Notes: generated by a model from the letters alone, not told the origin. A DNA stretch of 64,000 bases from Tetrahymena elliotti 4EA (GCA_000231825.2 JH720355.1:62001-126000); one strand, 5' to 3'. Positions 26,485 through 39,939 are shown, counted from the first letter of the stretch. A program made the numbers and translations.

Positions 26485-27495
26485 ATGCTTCTACCTTAGT
26501 AATACTCAAAATAATAAAGTGGGGTCTTTAGTAAAAATCAAGAGTTAAATTAATTAGAGAAGTTTCTTTTATATTTTTTAGAAAGTTATTTAGATCTTTA
26601 GATAACCAACAATATGATTAAATAATATCCAAAGTATTATTCAATGTAATTATCATTTTCATAGGTATTGACTGGTTGCTTTTATTAAAAGTAATTGTAC
26701 AACAAATTTAATAGCATCTTAGTTCTTACTAGTAATTAGTAAGAAAATATGACCTATTACCAATTTTTGAAAATGATCTCTCTCCATTTAAACACATAAA
26801 TAATTTAATCAATCAGTCTATTTATTTATTACTTATTTCTTCCTAAAGCGTTCTATCATCCATTAATTGAAGTGGAGGTTTCTACTCAATCTTTGTTTTT
26901 TTTGAATAGCTAATTATTGATTATAAATCTAATTGAGTTCTAGCTAAATTTGGTGATTTAGTCATTTAGAAATCAGCTGTACCAAATTTAATTCTAAGTA
27001 ACAATTTCAAATCTGTATCTGTATTGAACGATACGTACAAGTATTACGAATTAAAATAGTTTGTCTTGGAAGGTTCAGAAAATCTTATTACATATCTATT
27101 CTATTGTTAAAATTAATTAACTTTAAATGTTAAAATTGAATTAATGTAAAATTAGATGGAATTGAGCTGCAATCTTACTTTAATTAATTAATCTTAATGA
27201 TATTTCACAAAAAATTAATACAATTTCTGCTGCTAAAAACCATAGTTTATTAGAAACATCTGAATTAAAAAATCTTAACAAAATAACTATGCCATAATAA
27301 TCTATCTTAATTAATTACTCAACTTTTGTACTTAAATTACAATAACAATAATTCTTTTTAGAACTAAAGCAATTAAATACCACTTTAATAGATCATCTTT
27401 AAAATTGTGATTATTTAAATTTATCCATACCAAGTTATTTTGATTATGAATTTTCAACTTAAAATAAATTCACAAAAATATATTCAACATTATGA
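26485..27495 (+). CDS. unresolved protein-coding gene, product unknown
   Basis: Three plus-strand segments look coding. One runs from ATG 26485 to about 27025 (MLLPQQYSKQQSGVFSKNQE, later NMTYYQFLKMISLHLN). A second covers about 26945-27200 in another frame (PNLILSNNFKSVSVLNDTYK, then LKQFVLEGSENLITYLF). The third runs to TGA 27493-27495 (KNHSLLETSELKNLNKITMP). The frame changes require introns I could not place with convincing donor and acceptor sites, so the boundaries are approximate. The minus strand of the same region is less protein-like. No domain was recognised. Confidence 0.35.
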
Positions 27496-27785
27496 ATTAT
27501 CTTACACTTTTTCATTTTATTATTTTAAATATTTATTTTATTTACCACAAAACTTATTACTTAAAAGCTGTAACTAAATTAATTTATTTTATTATTATTC
27601 AATTCAAAATTTCTTATTGAATGTACTTCTTTATTACTTAAAAAGGCAAATTTAAAAATGTGATATTGCAGTATTTATTTTAAAAATTAATGACTTTTTG
27701 TAATATCAAGTTGGTTCATATTATCAATTATTATGTTTAAAAAATTAGCTCGACTAAAATTTAAAAAATGTTTCTATTTTAAAAT

Positions 27786-29108
27786 TCATAATATTTTTTT
27801 AAAGAGAAAGGTTTGCATTTTTTTCTTTTAAATCGGAAGTTAGAAAAATAAAAGGCATATTTGATAAATATTTAATTTTTTTATTATTTTAGCTTATTTT
27901 TTTGAATCGTCCATCTTGTAAGTAAAATTTTTAGAAAAATAACAAATACTTACTTCGAAAATTAAATTACTGTTGAATATGTTCGGGTTCTAGTTTTCAG
28001 TTGATAAAAATATTTTCAGTGAATTTCTTTTAAATGAATCTATCTGACTTAGCTCTTTAAAAATAAAAAATAATTGAAGAAATCATAATAATTATAATAG
28101 GAGTGTAATAATATCAAAAAATATTGAGAATTAATATATTTTACATATAAAGAGAGGTTGATTCTTATTTTTTATGTAAATTTTGAAATATTTAAATCCA
28201 TATTTTTCTAATTCAATGACTTATTAGGGCAGATCCAGTTCTAATTTATTTAAAATGTAGATCATTAAATGTAAAAAATTCAATTTTGTTTTTAAATTTT
28301 ATAAATCTTGATGAAAATACTTACTATAAACTCCATGTTCTTGCTTTAATTCTTATTTTTTGGGTTCTTCTACTTCAATTATTTTATTTTTATCATCCGT
28401 TTCAATTCCTTACAGAGCAGAATTAAGATTATCTTTAGAAACTTAAATAAAATGCATCTTTTATTCCAAGTCTTATTAAAATTCAGAAGAAATTGAAGAA
28501 GAAACAATTCTTATATTAGAAAAAGCAGTTTAAGGTCTTTTTATTTTATATCTTTCAATGTCTTATTCAGCTAATTGATTTTCTATTTGCATTTAATCTT
28601 ATTTTTCTTGATTAACGTCCTACATCATGTATTATTGATAATAATTAGCTATATTTATCATTTATTTTCTGTTCATATTTTTTCCTGCTAATTGAGCAGC
28701 AGCTGCTGCAGCTGTTGAGGGTCTTTGCATTGAATCCTTTTTTAATTGATATATTTCATTTTTTTAGATACCTAACTAACTTTATCCAATAATTTATGCA
28801 ATTGTATTATTATCCATTTACTAGCTTTATCTAAAAATAGGATTTGCAAAAGGAGTTTGCATAAGCATCTAACTAGAAGGAGAAATTAAATTGTTCATCC
28901 TTAAATTTTTCACTGTATGTGAACCTAATAAAGTTGAATTATTTCCTGTCAAAGGAGTATTTATCGTTGAACTATTCCCTTTTACTTATTTGATTTTTTA
29001 ATTTGCATCATTAGTCTTTAAATTGGTTGGCTAAATTTTTGAAGAATCAGTTTAAATGGTCAGCTTAATTTAATTATTAGCTCCACCAATACCATTTCTA
29101 TTAATCAT
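27786..29108 (-). CDS. Gln/Asn-rich low-complexity protein, 337 residues
   Basis: Minus strand; exons 28325-29108, 27954-28054 and 27786-27914, phase-consistent, with a 270-nt first intron. The ATG at 29108 has an in-frame TGA 33 nt upstream, which fixes the start. The N-terminal ~200 residues are Asn/Gln/Ser/Thr-rich (NNQIKLTIQTDSSKIQP), followed by RPSTAAAAAAQLAG with a six-Ala run. A charged middle contains IKRPQTAFSNIRIVSSSISS; RPxTA-type motifs are common in ciliate cytoskeletal proteins. The C-terminus is Lys-rich. No folded domain was recognised. Small final exons are less certain than the first. Confidence 0.6.
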
Positions 29109-29477
29109 GGGGAGTTATATAATTTAAAAGCTTCAATATTTTAAATTATCTTCTGCCTAATTGAACTAATTTGAAATCTATCTACTAATTCCTACTTATC
29201 TAAATGCTGAATTAAAAAGTAAAACTTCTTAAAGAATGTTTAAACAAAAATTTATGTTTTAAATTAATCACAATTATAAACAAACAAAATCTAATTTTAA
29301 AGTAGATTTTTATAATATCATTAAAGATAGATAAATTTAAAGAAAATCATGATTCGAATAATAGTAAAAATGAGCAATTATTTTACATTTTCAAATATGC
29401 AACATGTAGTTTTTTAATGTCTTTAAAAAGCCAAAAAAATTTTTTTTATTAATACCTCTTTTATAATATAATTTGAT
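29109..29477. other. spacer between two minus-strand genes
   Basis: Holds the end of the importin-like transcript and the leader of the Q-rich gene. A 35-codon open frame at about 29125-29235 (minus) reads well for part of its length but is closed by TGA before the next gene's ATG; I treat it as leader sequence. Confidence 0.4.
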
Positions 29478-31222
29478 TCAATTTATTTAATACTAATCTG
29501 CTAATTCTTAGAATTTCTCTAATACAGCTTAGGCTTTATCAGTCACATGCTCATAATATTATTATGTTAGTTCTTCAATATATTCATTAATTTTGTAGTA
29601 ATACATTTGTTATATCACAAATACTATAATATCTTAGGATTGTATGCAATCTAAAATATATTCAAATGTTATAAGTAAACTAAATATATTTTCAACATCA
29701 CTAATTTATTCAAATATTTATTTTGCTATATTCATGAAGTAATAATCTTATATTGCTCTTCTGATAAAGTTCTCACTAGTATTTTCTAAAAGGTAGCAAA
29801 AGAATTATGCACATTGATTTCTAATTTTAGTTTTATCTTTCTACATCATTACTATACATTTAGAAATAAGGTTCTTTTCAAGAAGGAGATCTTTAGTATT
29901 CTGTGATTAAAAGGTTGCCATATTGATAAATGTATACATTGTATGAATTCTAACTTTATATTCAGGATGATCTTAGAATTTTTTCAAAGCTGAAATATAA
30001 TCAAAGGTGACAAATTCTTCAATATTTCTATCTGAGTTATAACTTAAATAATTAACCACACATAATGTAGGTATTGTAATTAAATCTTTGTGACTGCTTT
30101 CTAAAATGTTTAAAATCAAAACATAATCGCTAACATCATTAAATTCAATTAGTGCTTCTATTTTTGCTAATCCTGACAATGCCCATAAAACTTACTAAGT
30201 TAAATCTTCATTGTCTTATTTGTAGCTATTTTTGAGTTCATTCATTAAATAATGAATAATATATTTAAAGCTAGCCTTTTTTAAAAAATTATCTTGAATT
30301 TATTTTTATTTAAAATAAGAAATTACTTAATCTTCCTCAGAAAAATCCTCAACAGTTAATCCAGTGATATTGCCAAAAGTACACTCATAAAGATAAATTA
30401 AATTGGTTTTAAAAACATCAAATTTCTAAAAAGACTAAAAAATTGAATATGCCTTCAATTCTATTAATTTATTTTAAACACTATTTTAATCTGTACAACT
30501 GAAGCTAGCCAAAGCAAATAATGCCTAAATAATATTTTAATTTTTGGTTAAGAAATTATATCTAAAAAAATAAATATTTGGAAATAGAAATTTAAATACA
30601 TACATTATTTATGGAAATTTCATCTTATTAATTTTTAAGAATGTCTATTAAGTTATCTAGAGCTCTATATTCTACAAGTTTTGAGATAAATTGTTTATCC
30701 CAAGCATAAGGAATATTTTACATAATTTTAAGGGATATTTTAAATAGCTAAGGAAAATTAATGGCTGTTTCTTGAGAGATAAAGGCTATCAAATATAGGG
30801 GGAAGTCGGTTTCATTCAATAATTGAATTGATTCTTTCATAATTTCTTCATTATTATTGAAAATGGTGTATTGAGAAAAGAATTAAACAACTTCCAAGCA
30901 TTAGTCATACTCTCTTAAATTAAAATGAATTTATAAATTCTACAATTTCTAAGCAACCAGCTATTCATTCTTTTTAAAAAAAATAATATTATCTTTTTGA
31001 TCTTATAATTATTTTGAATATTACTTATGATAGACTTTTAATATCTTGATTCTATATATTTTTGAAATCTGGATCGTTTTTGTTTGCAAACTTTAATCTT
31101 GAAAAATTCAGTTGCTTATTTAACTTTTCTCTTCTTATTTTAACTCTGTGATTCTCCTATTTATACTTAATCGCTTGCTTGAGTTCGTTTGAATCTTCCT
31201 AATTTTGCTAAAAATCTTACAT
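29478..31222 (-). CDS. divergent importin-alpha (karyopherin alpha) with IBB domain
   Basis: Minus strand, 533 residues, close to the usual importin-alpha length; exons 31025-31222, 30604-30960 and 29478-30524, all phase 0. Exon 1 encodes an importin-beta-binding region rich in basic residues (ENHRVKIRREKLNKQLNFSR). The rest is an all-helical armadillo solenoid: LLNETDFPLYLIAFISQ, LVEYRALDNLIDILKNQ, ALFALASFSC, QQVLWALSGLAKIEALIEF and VRIHTMYTFINMATF show the ARM pattern with buried hydrophobics. It would carry classical NLS cargo to importin-beta at the nuclear pore. Conserved Trp/Asn ladder residues are sparse, so cargo specificity may be unusual; ciliates have several importin-alphas for macro- and micronucleus. 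Whether this one is nucleus-specific cannot be read here. Confidence 0.75.
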
Positions 31223-31926
31223 TTTTTCTTGCTAAGTCTACTTTTTTAGATGAAAACTTTTAATCTTAAAAATTTTTGATATATTTATTTATTAATATTT
31301 ATGATTACTAAATTTTGCGCTAAATCTTTTTAAACTTTTGATATAAGCTAGATTAAATTTTCACCAACAAAAATAAATAGTTCTTTTCTTTCAAAATTAA
31401 AACAAATTATGTAATCAATTCAAAAAAAAATATTTTATATTAAAAAAGAAAAAATCAAACAAATATAATTTTAATAATTTAAATTTATGAAAATAAAATG
31501 AAAAAATAATTTTCATTAAGATCTGTCATATTGAAGGTTAATACTTTAATAATCTAATCGTTATAATTTAATAAATTATGCAAAAAAAAAAAAACAAAAT
31601 TTCAAAAAATTCAATTTATTTATTAGATATTAAATTTGAATTTTATTGGCTTTAATCAACTCTTTATCAAAAAATATAAATCTTCCAATCTTATTTTAGT
31701 TTAAGATATTATAAAAATAAATCTAAACATATTATTACTTATAAGATTTCTATAGATTAATGAATAAATATCCTCCTGTAGAAATTGCCAACTTCCTTAA
31801 TATTCATACTAACGCAGTTGTAAATATCTTATTAAACATATTAAATCAAACATTATTTGTTGTAATTTTACATTTAATTAGGAAAGCTAAAGGGAAAAGG
31901 GGGACAAGGGATTAAAAAAATAAAAA
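31223..31926. other. intergenic spacer (divergent promoters)
   Basis: AT-rich gap between the minus-strand importin-like gene and the plus-strand Sfi1-like gene, so it must contain both promoters. No motif was recognised. Confidence 0.5.
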
Positions 31927-34900
31927 ATGATGCTTAGTGAAAGCTTGAAAAACATTTAGATTGTAAATAAAATATATTTAATAAAATTTTTATTGATTTT
32001 CTTTGCTAGTAAAATGAAAACTTAGAAGTTGATATCAGTGATTAAAAATTAATGTACACAAGATAGATTAGGGAAATGGATTAAGAAAATATGTCTATAA
32101 AATCTCAGTTAGTTTTTATTGAATATTATTTATGAGTTTTAATGTTAAATGTTTAAAATATATTACAGAGTCGATTACATTAACTTGCAGATCAGCAAAT
32201 AACAAATACTTAAGAAAGACCTTCAATTTAAAATATAAAATTGCAAAGATAAAATAGATGAATATTAAAAGTCTCTTTAAGAAAAATCTAATTTGTAAAA
32301 ATAGCTGACAAGAAGTCTTAGTAATGGTATAAAATCAACTGTAAAATGAAAAAAATTATTTATTTTTTGAAGATTTTTTAAAATATTATGAAAAAGGTTA
32401 AAGAAAATGAGAATTTAAAATAACTTTTGTTAGAAAAACAACAAAATTTAGGTGTTATGGAAAATTAACTTATTGAAGTAGAATAAAAAATATAAGAACT
32501 TTAATCAGAAGTCGAGTTGCTAATATCTACTTTAGGAATTAAATCATAAATGATTTAGCATGTCAGATAAGAGTTATAATAAAACTTTTAGAAAATGGAA
32601 TAATGCAAAATGGAAATAAACTCCTTAAGAGATTTGTTAGCAGGTTGTGAATTTGAGCATAAATCAGTCTTGTCTTAAGTAAATTTATTCATCTTGTTAT
32701 TATATATTAAATAAAAATAAAATAGGTTTCAGAATGCAAAAAATTGAAAAATGATGAGTAAGATTTACTACAGAGATAGTTGTCTTAAATAAAAATTGAT
32801 CAAGAACAAATTTAAAGAGAAAAAAAGGCTGAGTAGAAAAAGATGGTTTTTATCCATAAGTAGAGTGCTATTAGAGTTATTATTAACTCAGTTAACAAGA
32901 TAAAAAGAAGATTTTCTCTTGAATTTCTTCTTAAATTATAAAAAAATTAACAAAGGAGTTTCTTAATGAAACAAAAACTAAGAAGAGTTATAATTATTTA
33001 AAACAAACTTCTTAATAATATTGTTTAATTCTATTTCAGAGAATGGAGATCTAAAATTAATTTAAAACTGTAAAAAATTTATTATTTTTTTAGATGCCTT
33101 TTTCATAAATTGAAAATAAAATTAATTTTTTTAATTAAAAAGAGAGGAGAACAGAAATGAAAATATACTCATGAAGATATATGATTTCAAAACAAAAGCT
33201 AGATATTATAAAATTTGGAGAAAGTGCTTTGAATAAAGATAATTTTAACTCTATAGAAAATATTAAGCTCTAAATAGTTTAAGCATTATAGATAAGGCAC
33301 TTAGTAAGATCGCTAAATAAAGAGCATTTTCTTAGTGGTTATAATAAATAAAAAAAGTCTATAAGTTTATTTTTTGTTTAGAAAGAATAAACAAGATTAT
33401 TTAAAATAATCTTGTGAGATAAGGATTTAATTCTATTTAACGAGAGTGCTAAAAATAATAATAAGACAATCTTTTTGAAGAAAATATTAATTTCGTTGTT
33501 TAACAAAGGTAATATTTAGTTACCCTTCAATAAATAAATATTTATTTTTTATAGAATTTAATTTTAGTGCTTTTAAGAATGGAAGAATTTTTCACTGACT
33601 AAAAAAAGAAAAAACATGATTATCCTAGGCAGATCACTAAAGCTTTGGAAATTATTTATTTACAAAAAAAAAATGAAATAACTTCAAATATTTCACATAT
33701 CTGTTAATCTCAAAAGCAAGGAAGAATAATTCCTTAAAAAAGTCATCAATTCTTGGAATTTTATTATGTAAGTTTATTCTTGTAATAATATTTGATGTCT
33801 AAGTTAACTTATTTAAAGATAAAATGAGAAAATAGAAAAATTGAGAGAAAAATAATTATAACTTAATTCTCAGCTAGAAAATATTTCATCAAGTTTAAAC
33901 GAGACTGGTTAAGAACTTTAAACAACTTAAAAAAGTATAAATTAATCAAAATAATTTCTATTCTTGAACATTATTTAATAAAATTTAAAAAAGGACATGC
34001 ATTATCTCTTTTATTTAACAGACAAAGCTCTTAATTGAAGGCAGTCATTCATTAATGGAGATTGACTTCTATTAATTTCAGACATTAAGGAAATGCATTT
34101 TACTCTATAATTAATAGTATTATTAATAAAGCTAAATAAAAAGTATTTTTAATTTTTTTAATCAACTTTGGAAAATTTAAGCTAATTTTTTTAAACATCA
34201 AAAAGGTTTTTGTTCAGATTAAAAAATAAAATGAGAAATTTATAAAGAGCTTAGAAAATTAAACTATCTAGTAAGTTTGTGAGCAAATTTAAGATACAAA
34301 TTAAAATATTCAGTAGCATGAGGATTGCATTTAGTTATATAAAAACCAATAAAGTATTTTTAATAATCAAATTTAACATTTTTAACAAATTAATTTTAGA
34401 AATTAGAAGTTTGTTACAAATAATCATACATAAAGAGAGAAGATTAGATGAAATAAAGTCTAAGTATTTTTCAAGATTTTAAGTGGCTGCCAGAAAAATT
34501 ACACTTAAGAAGACTTATATTTAGAGATTGTTTACAATTATTTAAAAAAAATTATCATTTAGTGGCTTTAAAAAATTGATTTAATATTATCATGTAAAAT
34601 TATTAACACTTTTTATCATTTAAAAACTTTTAAAATTATTTGAAAGCATGATAGGAATATAACAAAAAATGAAAAACTAATTGAAAACTAACTGTTGAAG
34701 AAATAAAATATATTGGTTAAGTTAACTATGGAATGTTTAAAATAGAATGTTCAACAAAAAGAATAACTAAGATAATTTTTATATAAGAGGATTACTCAGA
34801 TAGAAAAATAAAGAATAATAATTTACTTCTTTAAATGGGCTAATATACTTAAGTCAGAATAACATTAATTTAATGAAAAGGCTATTCTTTAGTAAAATGA

Positions 34901-37615
34901 GTTAATTGAAAATTTGAAGGAAGACATTGAATAAATTAATATGAAATAAGAAGTCACTAAAAATCTTATTAAATAAAAAGACAATTACTATAAAAATAAT
35001 ATAGTCAAATTCCTACAGAAATATATTCTTAACAAGCACAAACTAAAATAAAAGTCAGCATTCGCTCTTTGGAAGAATAATCTAAAGCATAATGACAATT
35101 TAGTTACGCTTTCTTTAGTGGTAAGAAATAATAACTTACAATTTATTTTAAATATTTAATTATTTTTATGAAAAAAAGCTTTGTAAATATCATAAATAGT
35201 AGCTGCAAAGAATTTATTTTAATTAAATAAAATAATTCTCATTTAAAATTGATATAGCTTAAAATGAGTTGCAAATACAACAATTAGATAAAAATTTTAA
35301 AGAATTTAAGAAAAAACATGATGCAAAAGTTAAAGAAATTACAGAATAAATATTTAATTTAGATCAAGTATAACAAAATTAAATTCAATCAAAAAACGAA
35401 ATTAAAAAGGCTTTAAAAGAAAAAAATTTATGGAAAATTTAGATTTTTCAACAAAATTAAGGTTAAATTATGATGAAATAAGCTTTTCTCCACTGGAAAA
35501 CTATTTATTCTAAAAACTCAAAAACAATGAATGCGTTTTTTTAAGTTATACATGAAAACATTTTAAGAGATACTTTTTATCTCCTCAAAGGTGTTCATTA
35601 AGAGGATAAAATGTAATAAAGGAAATAATATTTACTATAGAAAATGGTCAATAAAAATAGAGTGTGTATTTTGAGAGCATAGATGAATAAATGGTTTATT
35701 CTATCTTAAAAGAAAAAAGAAATTCTTTTATGCTAGAAAAGTTCTAATCAAAACTTCTAAAATCAGATTTTTCATGAAAGAAGGATAACTACAATTCAGA
35801 GATTTTTAAATTCTTAAACAAATCTAAAAAATATGAAATTGTAAAAAGAATATCTACAAAAGTTAAAATATTATGTGAAATAAAATAAAATAACTTAAAA
35901 AAAAGTAAATCAGTGCTAATAATTAGTTTAAAAATAAAACATAAAAATATTTATTTCAGCTTTAAGATAAAACAATCTATTTAGAAAAAAAATCAAGCTA
36001 ATTGAGATTCAAATTCAGAAAAAAAATACTTTAAAAAAGTTAAGTTATTACTTTTAATAGATGAAAGAGTTGCTAATAAGAAATAAAAGATTTGCAAATA
36101 TTTTAACAAATGTATTCTATTCTTCTCAAACCTTCAACAAATACTTAAGTTTCTAAAATTTAAATAAATTTATTCATTATTAAAAAGTAAAAAATATTTT
36201 TATTTCATCTATTTATTTATTAATTTATTTTTATTAACATAGCTCAACTAAATGGATACAAAAAATAAAGGATTAACTCAACTTGTTACAACTACTTCTT
36301 AAACTCTCTTAAAATAATTTTCAAGTGCTTTTTCTCAATTAAAAAGTTTCTCAAATACATAACCATTTAAGAGAAATCTTCTTAAAAAGCTAATTTTGAG
36401 AAAAATATATATAACTTAGAGAGCATACTTGTAAAAATGGAGATTTAAATCAAGTTAAATGAAATAATTTGAAGAAGATTAAGAGGAAGGTGATTCTAAA
36501 CTTGAACAAGTCTTTTTGTCTAAAAGATTTGACATTATTCTAGAATATATAGCTAGTAAAGGGTATGATATGAGCTAGCTTAATTAATATGTCAAGCAAA
36601 AGAAGTAAAAAGAAATCGATTTAATGCACAAATCGGCTACTAGACTTATTTTGAATGCCTCTGAGATGAATTTACTACCTAAATCTTTTAACACTTGGTT
36701 AGCTTTCGTATAGAAAAGAAAATCTATTAAGGAAGCATGCTCTAAAATGCTTCCAAGAATGAGATAACCTGATATACTCCAAGCATTTAAGAAATGGAAG
36801 CATGAAACTTTTATTGTTTATTCTAAAACACAACATGATACTAGAGATGTTCTTTTAGAAAAGTAAATTTAAAAAAATTAAATTTCTTTAATTCAAAATC
36901 AATTAAATAAATAAAGGATGGTAGTTTTTAAAGATAATGCAGATAGACTAGAAAGATAACTAAAAGATGCTGAAAATATGTTAAACGAATAAACGAATCT
37001 CAATACCCTTCTTGAAGATAAAAATGTATAATTATTTTATAAAAACAATTAATTAAATTATTATTATTTTTAGGTTTTAGCAGAGAAATTTGCTATGAGA
37101 ATAATTAGTATATTTGAGAAAAAAGCTCTAAAATAAGGATTTAATTTATGGAATCAGTAAATAAAATAGCAAAGATAAGATGAATATGAATATATTTAAC
37201 TATAATCTGATGATAAAGTAAATGAACTGTAATTAGAAATCTAAAGGTTGAATACATTATTTATGGAATTATAAAAATAAAATGAAGAACTGAGAGCTAT
37301 TTCTCTATAAAGTATATCAGTAGCAGAAGTAATTTATCTTTTATAATTGTATTATTATTTCTAATAATTTCTCTTTATTTTTAGTCAATATAGAATATTG
37401 CAAAAGAGAGAGACGGAACAAACGATGCTCTAAAAGAAAAATAAATCTCTATTTAAAATTTAATTCAAGAAAATAATTCACTATCAGTAAAATTAAACTT
37501 AGCTTAATCGCAAACAGCTTAAATTATGAAAATTTCAAAGTTAGAGAAATCTTAAAATATCAATTTTCCTTAAGAAACCTCTTCTACTCATACTTCTTAT
37601 GAACCATCCTTATGA
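31927..37615 (+). CDS. long Sfi1-like repeat, coiled-coil protein (centrin-binding; Tetrahymena Sfr type)
   Basis: Start ATG 31927. Early exons 31927-31962, 32010-32107, 32169-32340, 32397-32678, 32726-33069, 33143-33508 and 33555-33767 join in phase; late exons are from about 35230 to 36186, 36243-37025, 37074-37328 and 37385-37615 (TGA 37613-37615). Exons between about 33819 and 35230 are only partly resolved. The N-terminal ~270 residues are coiled coil. Then come roughly 15 Sfi1-type units with the pattern aromatic/hydrophobic-xx-W-xxx: FYFREWRSK, YYKIWRKCF, AFSQWLQQI, CFQEWKNF, LKLWKLF, VIHQWRLTS, FFKWANIL, FALWKNNLK, AFLHWKTIY, AYLQKWRF, FNTWLAFVQ, AFKKWKHE and FNLWNQQIK. Each such helix binds a centrin; Sfi1 proteins build extended filaments at centrosomes and basal bodies. 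A Ser/Thr tail ends the protein. A model splitting it near 36250 would be wrong: the 56-nt intron 36187-36242 joins both halves in phase. Confidence 0.8.
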
Positions 37616-38744
37616 GTTTCGTATTGTTTTGATTTTTTGTTTAATTAAATATAAGCCCATTTCATAACATAAATAATTAATTAATAGTTGTGAATTTTTT
37701 TGAAATATTTAAAATTTCAATTTCTCAATAAGCTTTTATTTTCTAATTACTTGCTTTCAATTAGAAAAAGATGAAAATCAACAAAATTTTTAAAATATAT
37801 AAAAACTGATTTAATTTATTTTATAATTTTGTATTGATGAGAATCTGAATTTCTTAATTTTTTATTTTGAATATGATTAATGTTATTAATTTTTTTTGTT
37901 AAAAATTATGATAAAAAAATATTTCAAAATGAGTTTAAATTAAGTTTTTCCTTAAAAAGGTTAAAATTTTTAATTAAAATTAATTAGTTATTGAAATAAT
38001 CAAATAAATTATTTTTTTAAAAAGTTAAAATTTGATATAAAAATGGTAATAAAATTGCTTAATTTCTTTTCAATAGATTAGTTCATACTTTTGCCTTCAT
38101 TCAAAAATTTGGATTAAATATCTTTCTTATTTTTTCAATTTATTCATTTTTACAAATATTTTACTATTTTAATGGTAAGAAAAAAAAAATTTTCTTTTCA
38201 ACTAGTTATCATTTAAATTATGATCTACTAGTTTTAATGTATTTTTTTTACTTTTAAATAAATTTAAAAAATACATTGAAGCAAAATATTCAATTATATA
38301 GATTTACAACTTTTTATTCAATAATTCAGAAATCAAATAATTTTTGACTAAACAACAATTTTTTTTATCAAATAAGAAATTAAAACTAAGATCAGAAAAA
38401 GAGGATAGAATATTACATTTCTAAGTTCAAATAATATGAAATTTATTTTAACTTTCTTTACCTTACTAGTTTAGCATTTTCTAATAATTTCGCCTATGAA
38501 TGGGATTCAAATATTTTTTTTAGTATTTTAAAATATTGCATAGTGCCATGATGATTTAATAGCTTTTTCTGCTCTTAATTCTACATCTTAAACTGTATTT
38601 TTTAATGGAACATTATGGCATATCTGATTATTGCTCTCTATTTGCTGTAAGATAAAACAATTCAATATCTATTATACAAAATCAACCTTAATCATATAAT
38701 TTAGTAGAACTAATTAAAATATAGAGCTTTTTACTTATTTAGGC
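37616..38744. other. spacer, including a possible leader exon
   Basis: AT-rich. From ATG 38437 a frame reads a signal-peptide-like start (MKFILTFFTLLVQHFLIIS) and runs to TGA at about 38630; it may be the remnant 5' end of the decayed gene that follows. Nothing else was recognised. Confidence 0.35.
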
Positions 38745-39939
38745 AATAAGATTCAGTAATGATTAACAGTCTCAATAAGAAAATAGAAATATGAATAAAC
38801 TCTTAAATATTTTAAATAACAGTTAATGTTAAAATTTATAAGAGTAAAATTAATTTCTAAAATTATTTAACAATTAATTTTATTAGCAAGAAAGGGTGTT
38901 TGAAAACAAAAAACCTATTTTAAGATGTCATAAAAACTGAAATTTTTTTTATACATAAGCATAAAAAATATCAAATAACTTAATTTAAAGAAGAGCTAGA
39001 AAATTAGACATCTGTCCTTTATTTTTCATTAAATCATTTTTTATTAGATATCTCCTTTAAAAAGACAAAAAAGCAAAAATAGTTTATAGTTTCCTTATAA
39101 ATTAATGTAAAAAGAGCAGGCAATACACTTAAAGAGATAGGTACAAGTATTTGGTAGATATAGAATCAACAAAGGAAACAGATATTAATGGATAGAATAT
39201 TCCGTTTCCTAAACTTTATGTAAAGCAAACAAAAATCTAAAGCTTATTTAAATAAATGGGTTTAATGATGAATTCCCAAAATGTTTATAATAATGAAAAT
39301 AATTATGGTATAAATTTGTATCTTGTAATAGAAGCTATTTTTTCAAATGTACTGGGCTTGTCCATGAAAAATAAGAATTCTATTAAACCAGTGTTTGGTG
39401 AATCGCTTCATTATACTTAGTTTGCAATAAGAAGAGTTGAAGCATTTATTTAAATAAAGCATTCTTATTGCTTACGATTGAGATATTGGTTGGATAAAAT
39501 TTACAGGGCTTATTGTAGTAGTAAGAATTCTTTATTTCCTAATGTCAGCTAAAAGAAAAATTCAAAAATAATTAGTACAATACCTAAAAACTAAGATGTT
39601 GAAGAAATAGTAATTAGAATATATGATAGATTTGATTTTATAGCAATTCAATTTAAACTATAAATAGAAAACTAAGACTTAAAGTTCAACCAATAAGTGC
39701 AAGTTCTTTATCTTAAATTTTTCTTCCAAGAAATTCAATTTTAGGTCCCCCTTTATTTTCATTTCAGTAAAATAGAAAAGTGATCCAGTCTTAAAAAAAC
39801 TTCAATAAATTCTTCAGGTAATTAAAAAGATAGTTACAATAAATCAGAAAGTGTTTCAGAAAATATTGAAGAAATTTAGCAAATTCCTGATTTTTATTCA
39901 TTTACACAATAAAGTCAATATTCTAATTTTAAATAATGA
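38745..39939 (+). pseudogene. decayed partial copy of the downstream LVIVD/CADG membrane protein gene
   Basis: This stretch matches the cytosolic C-terminal part of the intact gene at 40747-46368. Blocks align one after another: FQNYLTINFISKKG with FRDYLLRKFMRKNG; FKEELENQTSVL with YKEDLENENSVL; SFFIRYLLQKDKKAKIVY with SFFVRFLISKNKPAKIVY; QYTQRDRYKYLVDI with QYTQRDWYKAIVDI; KPVFGESLHY with KPTFGESIHF. The copy is broken in two places. Near 38797 about 8 nt are missing after the codons for NMN, and near 39030-39040 the frame shifts by one base inside a conserved block with no room for an intron. The ~1,100-residue extracellular part is absent. A later block (39100-39780) is still open. TGA at 39937-39939 is the last plausible stop. 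Confidence 0.7.
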
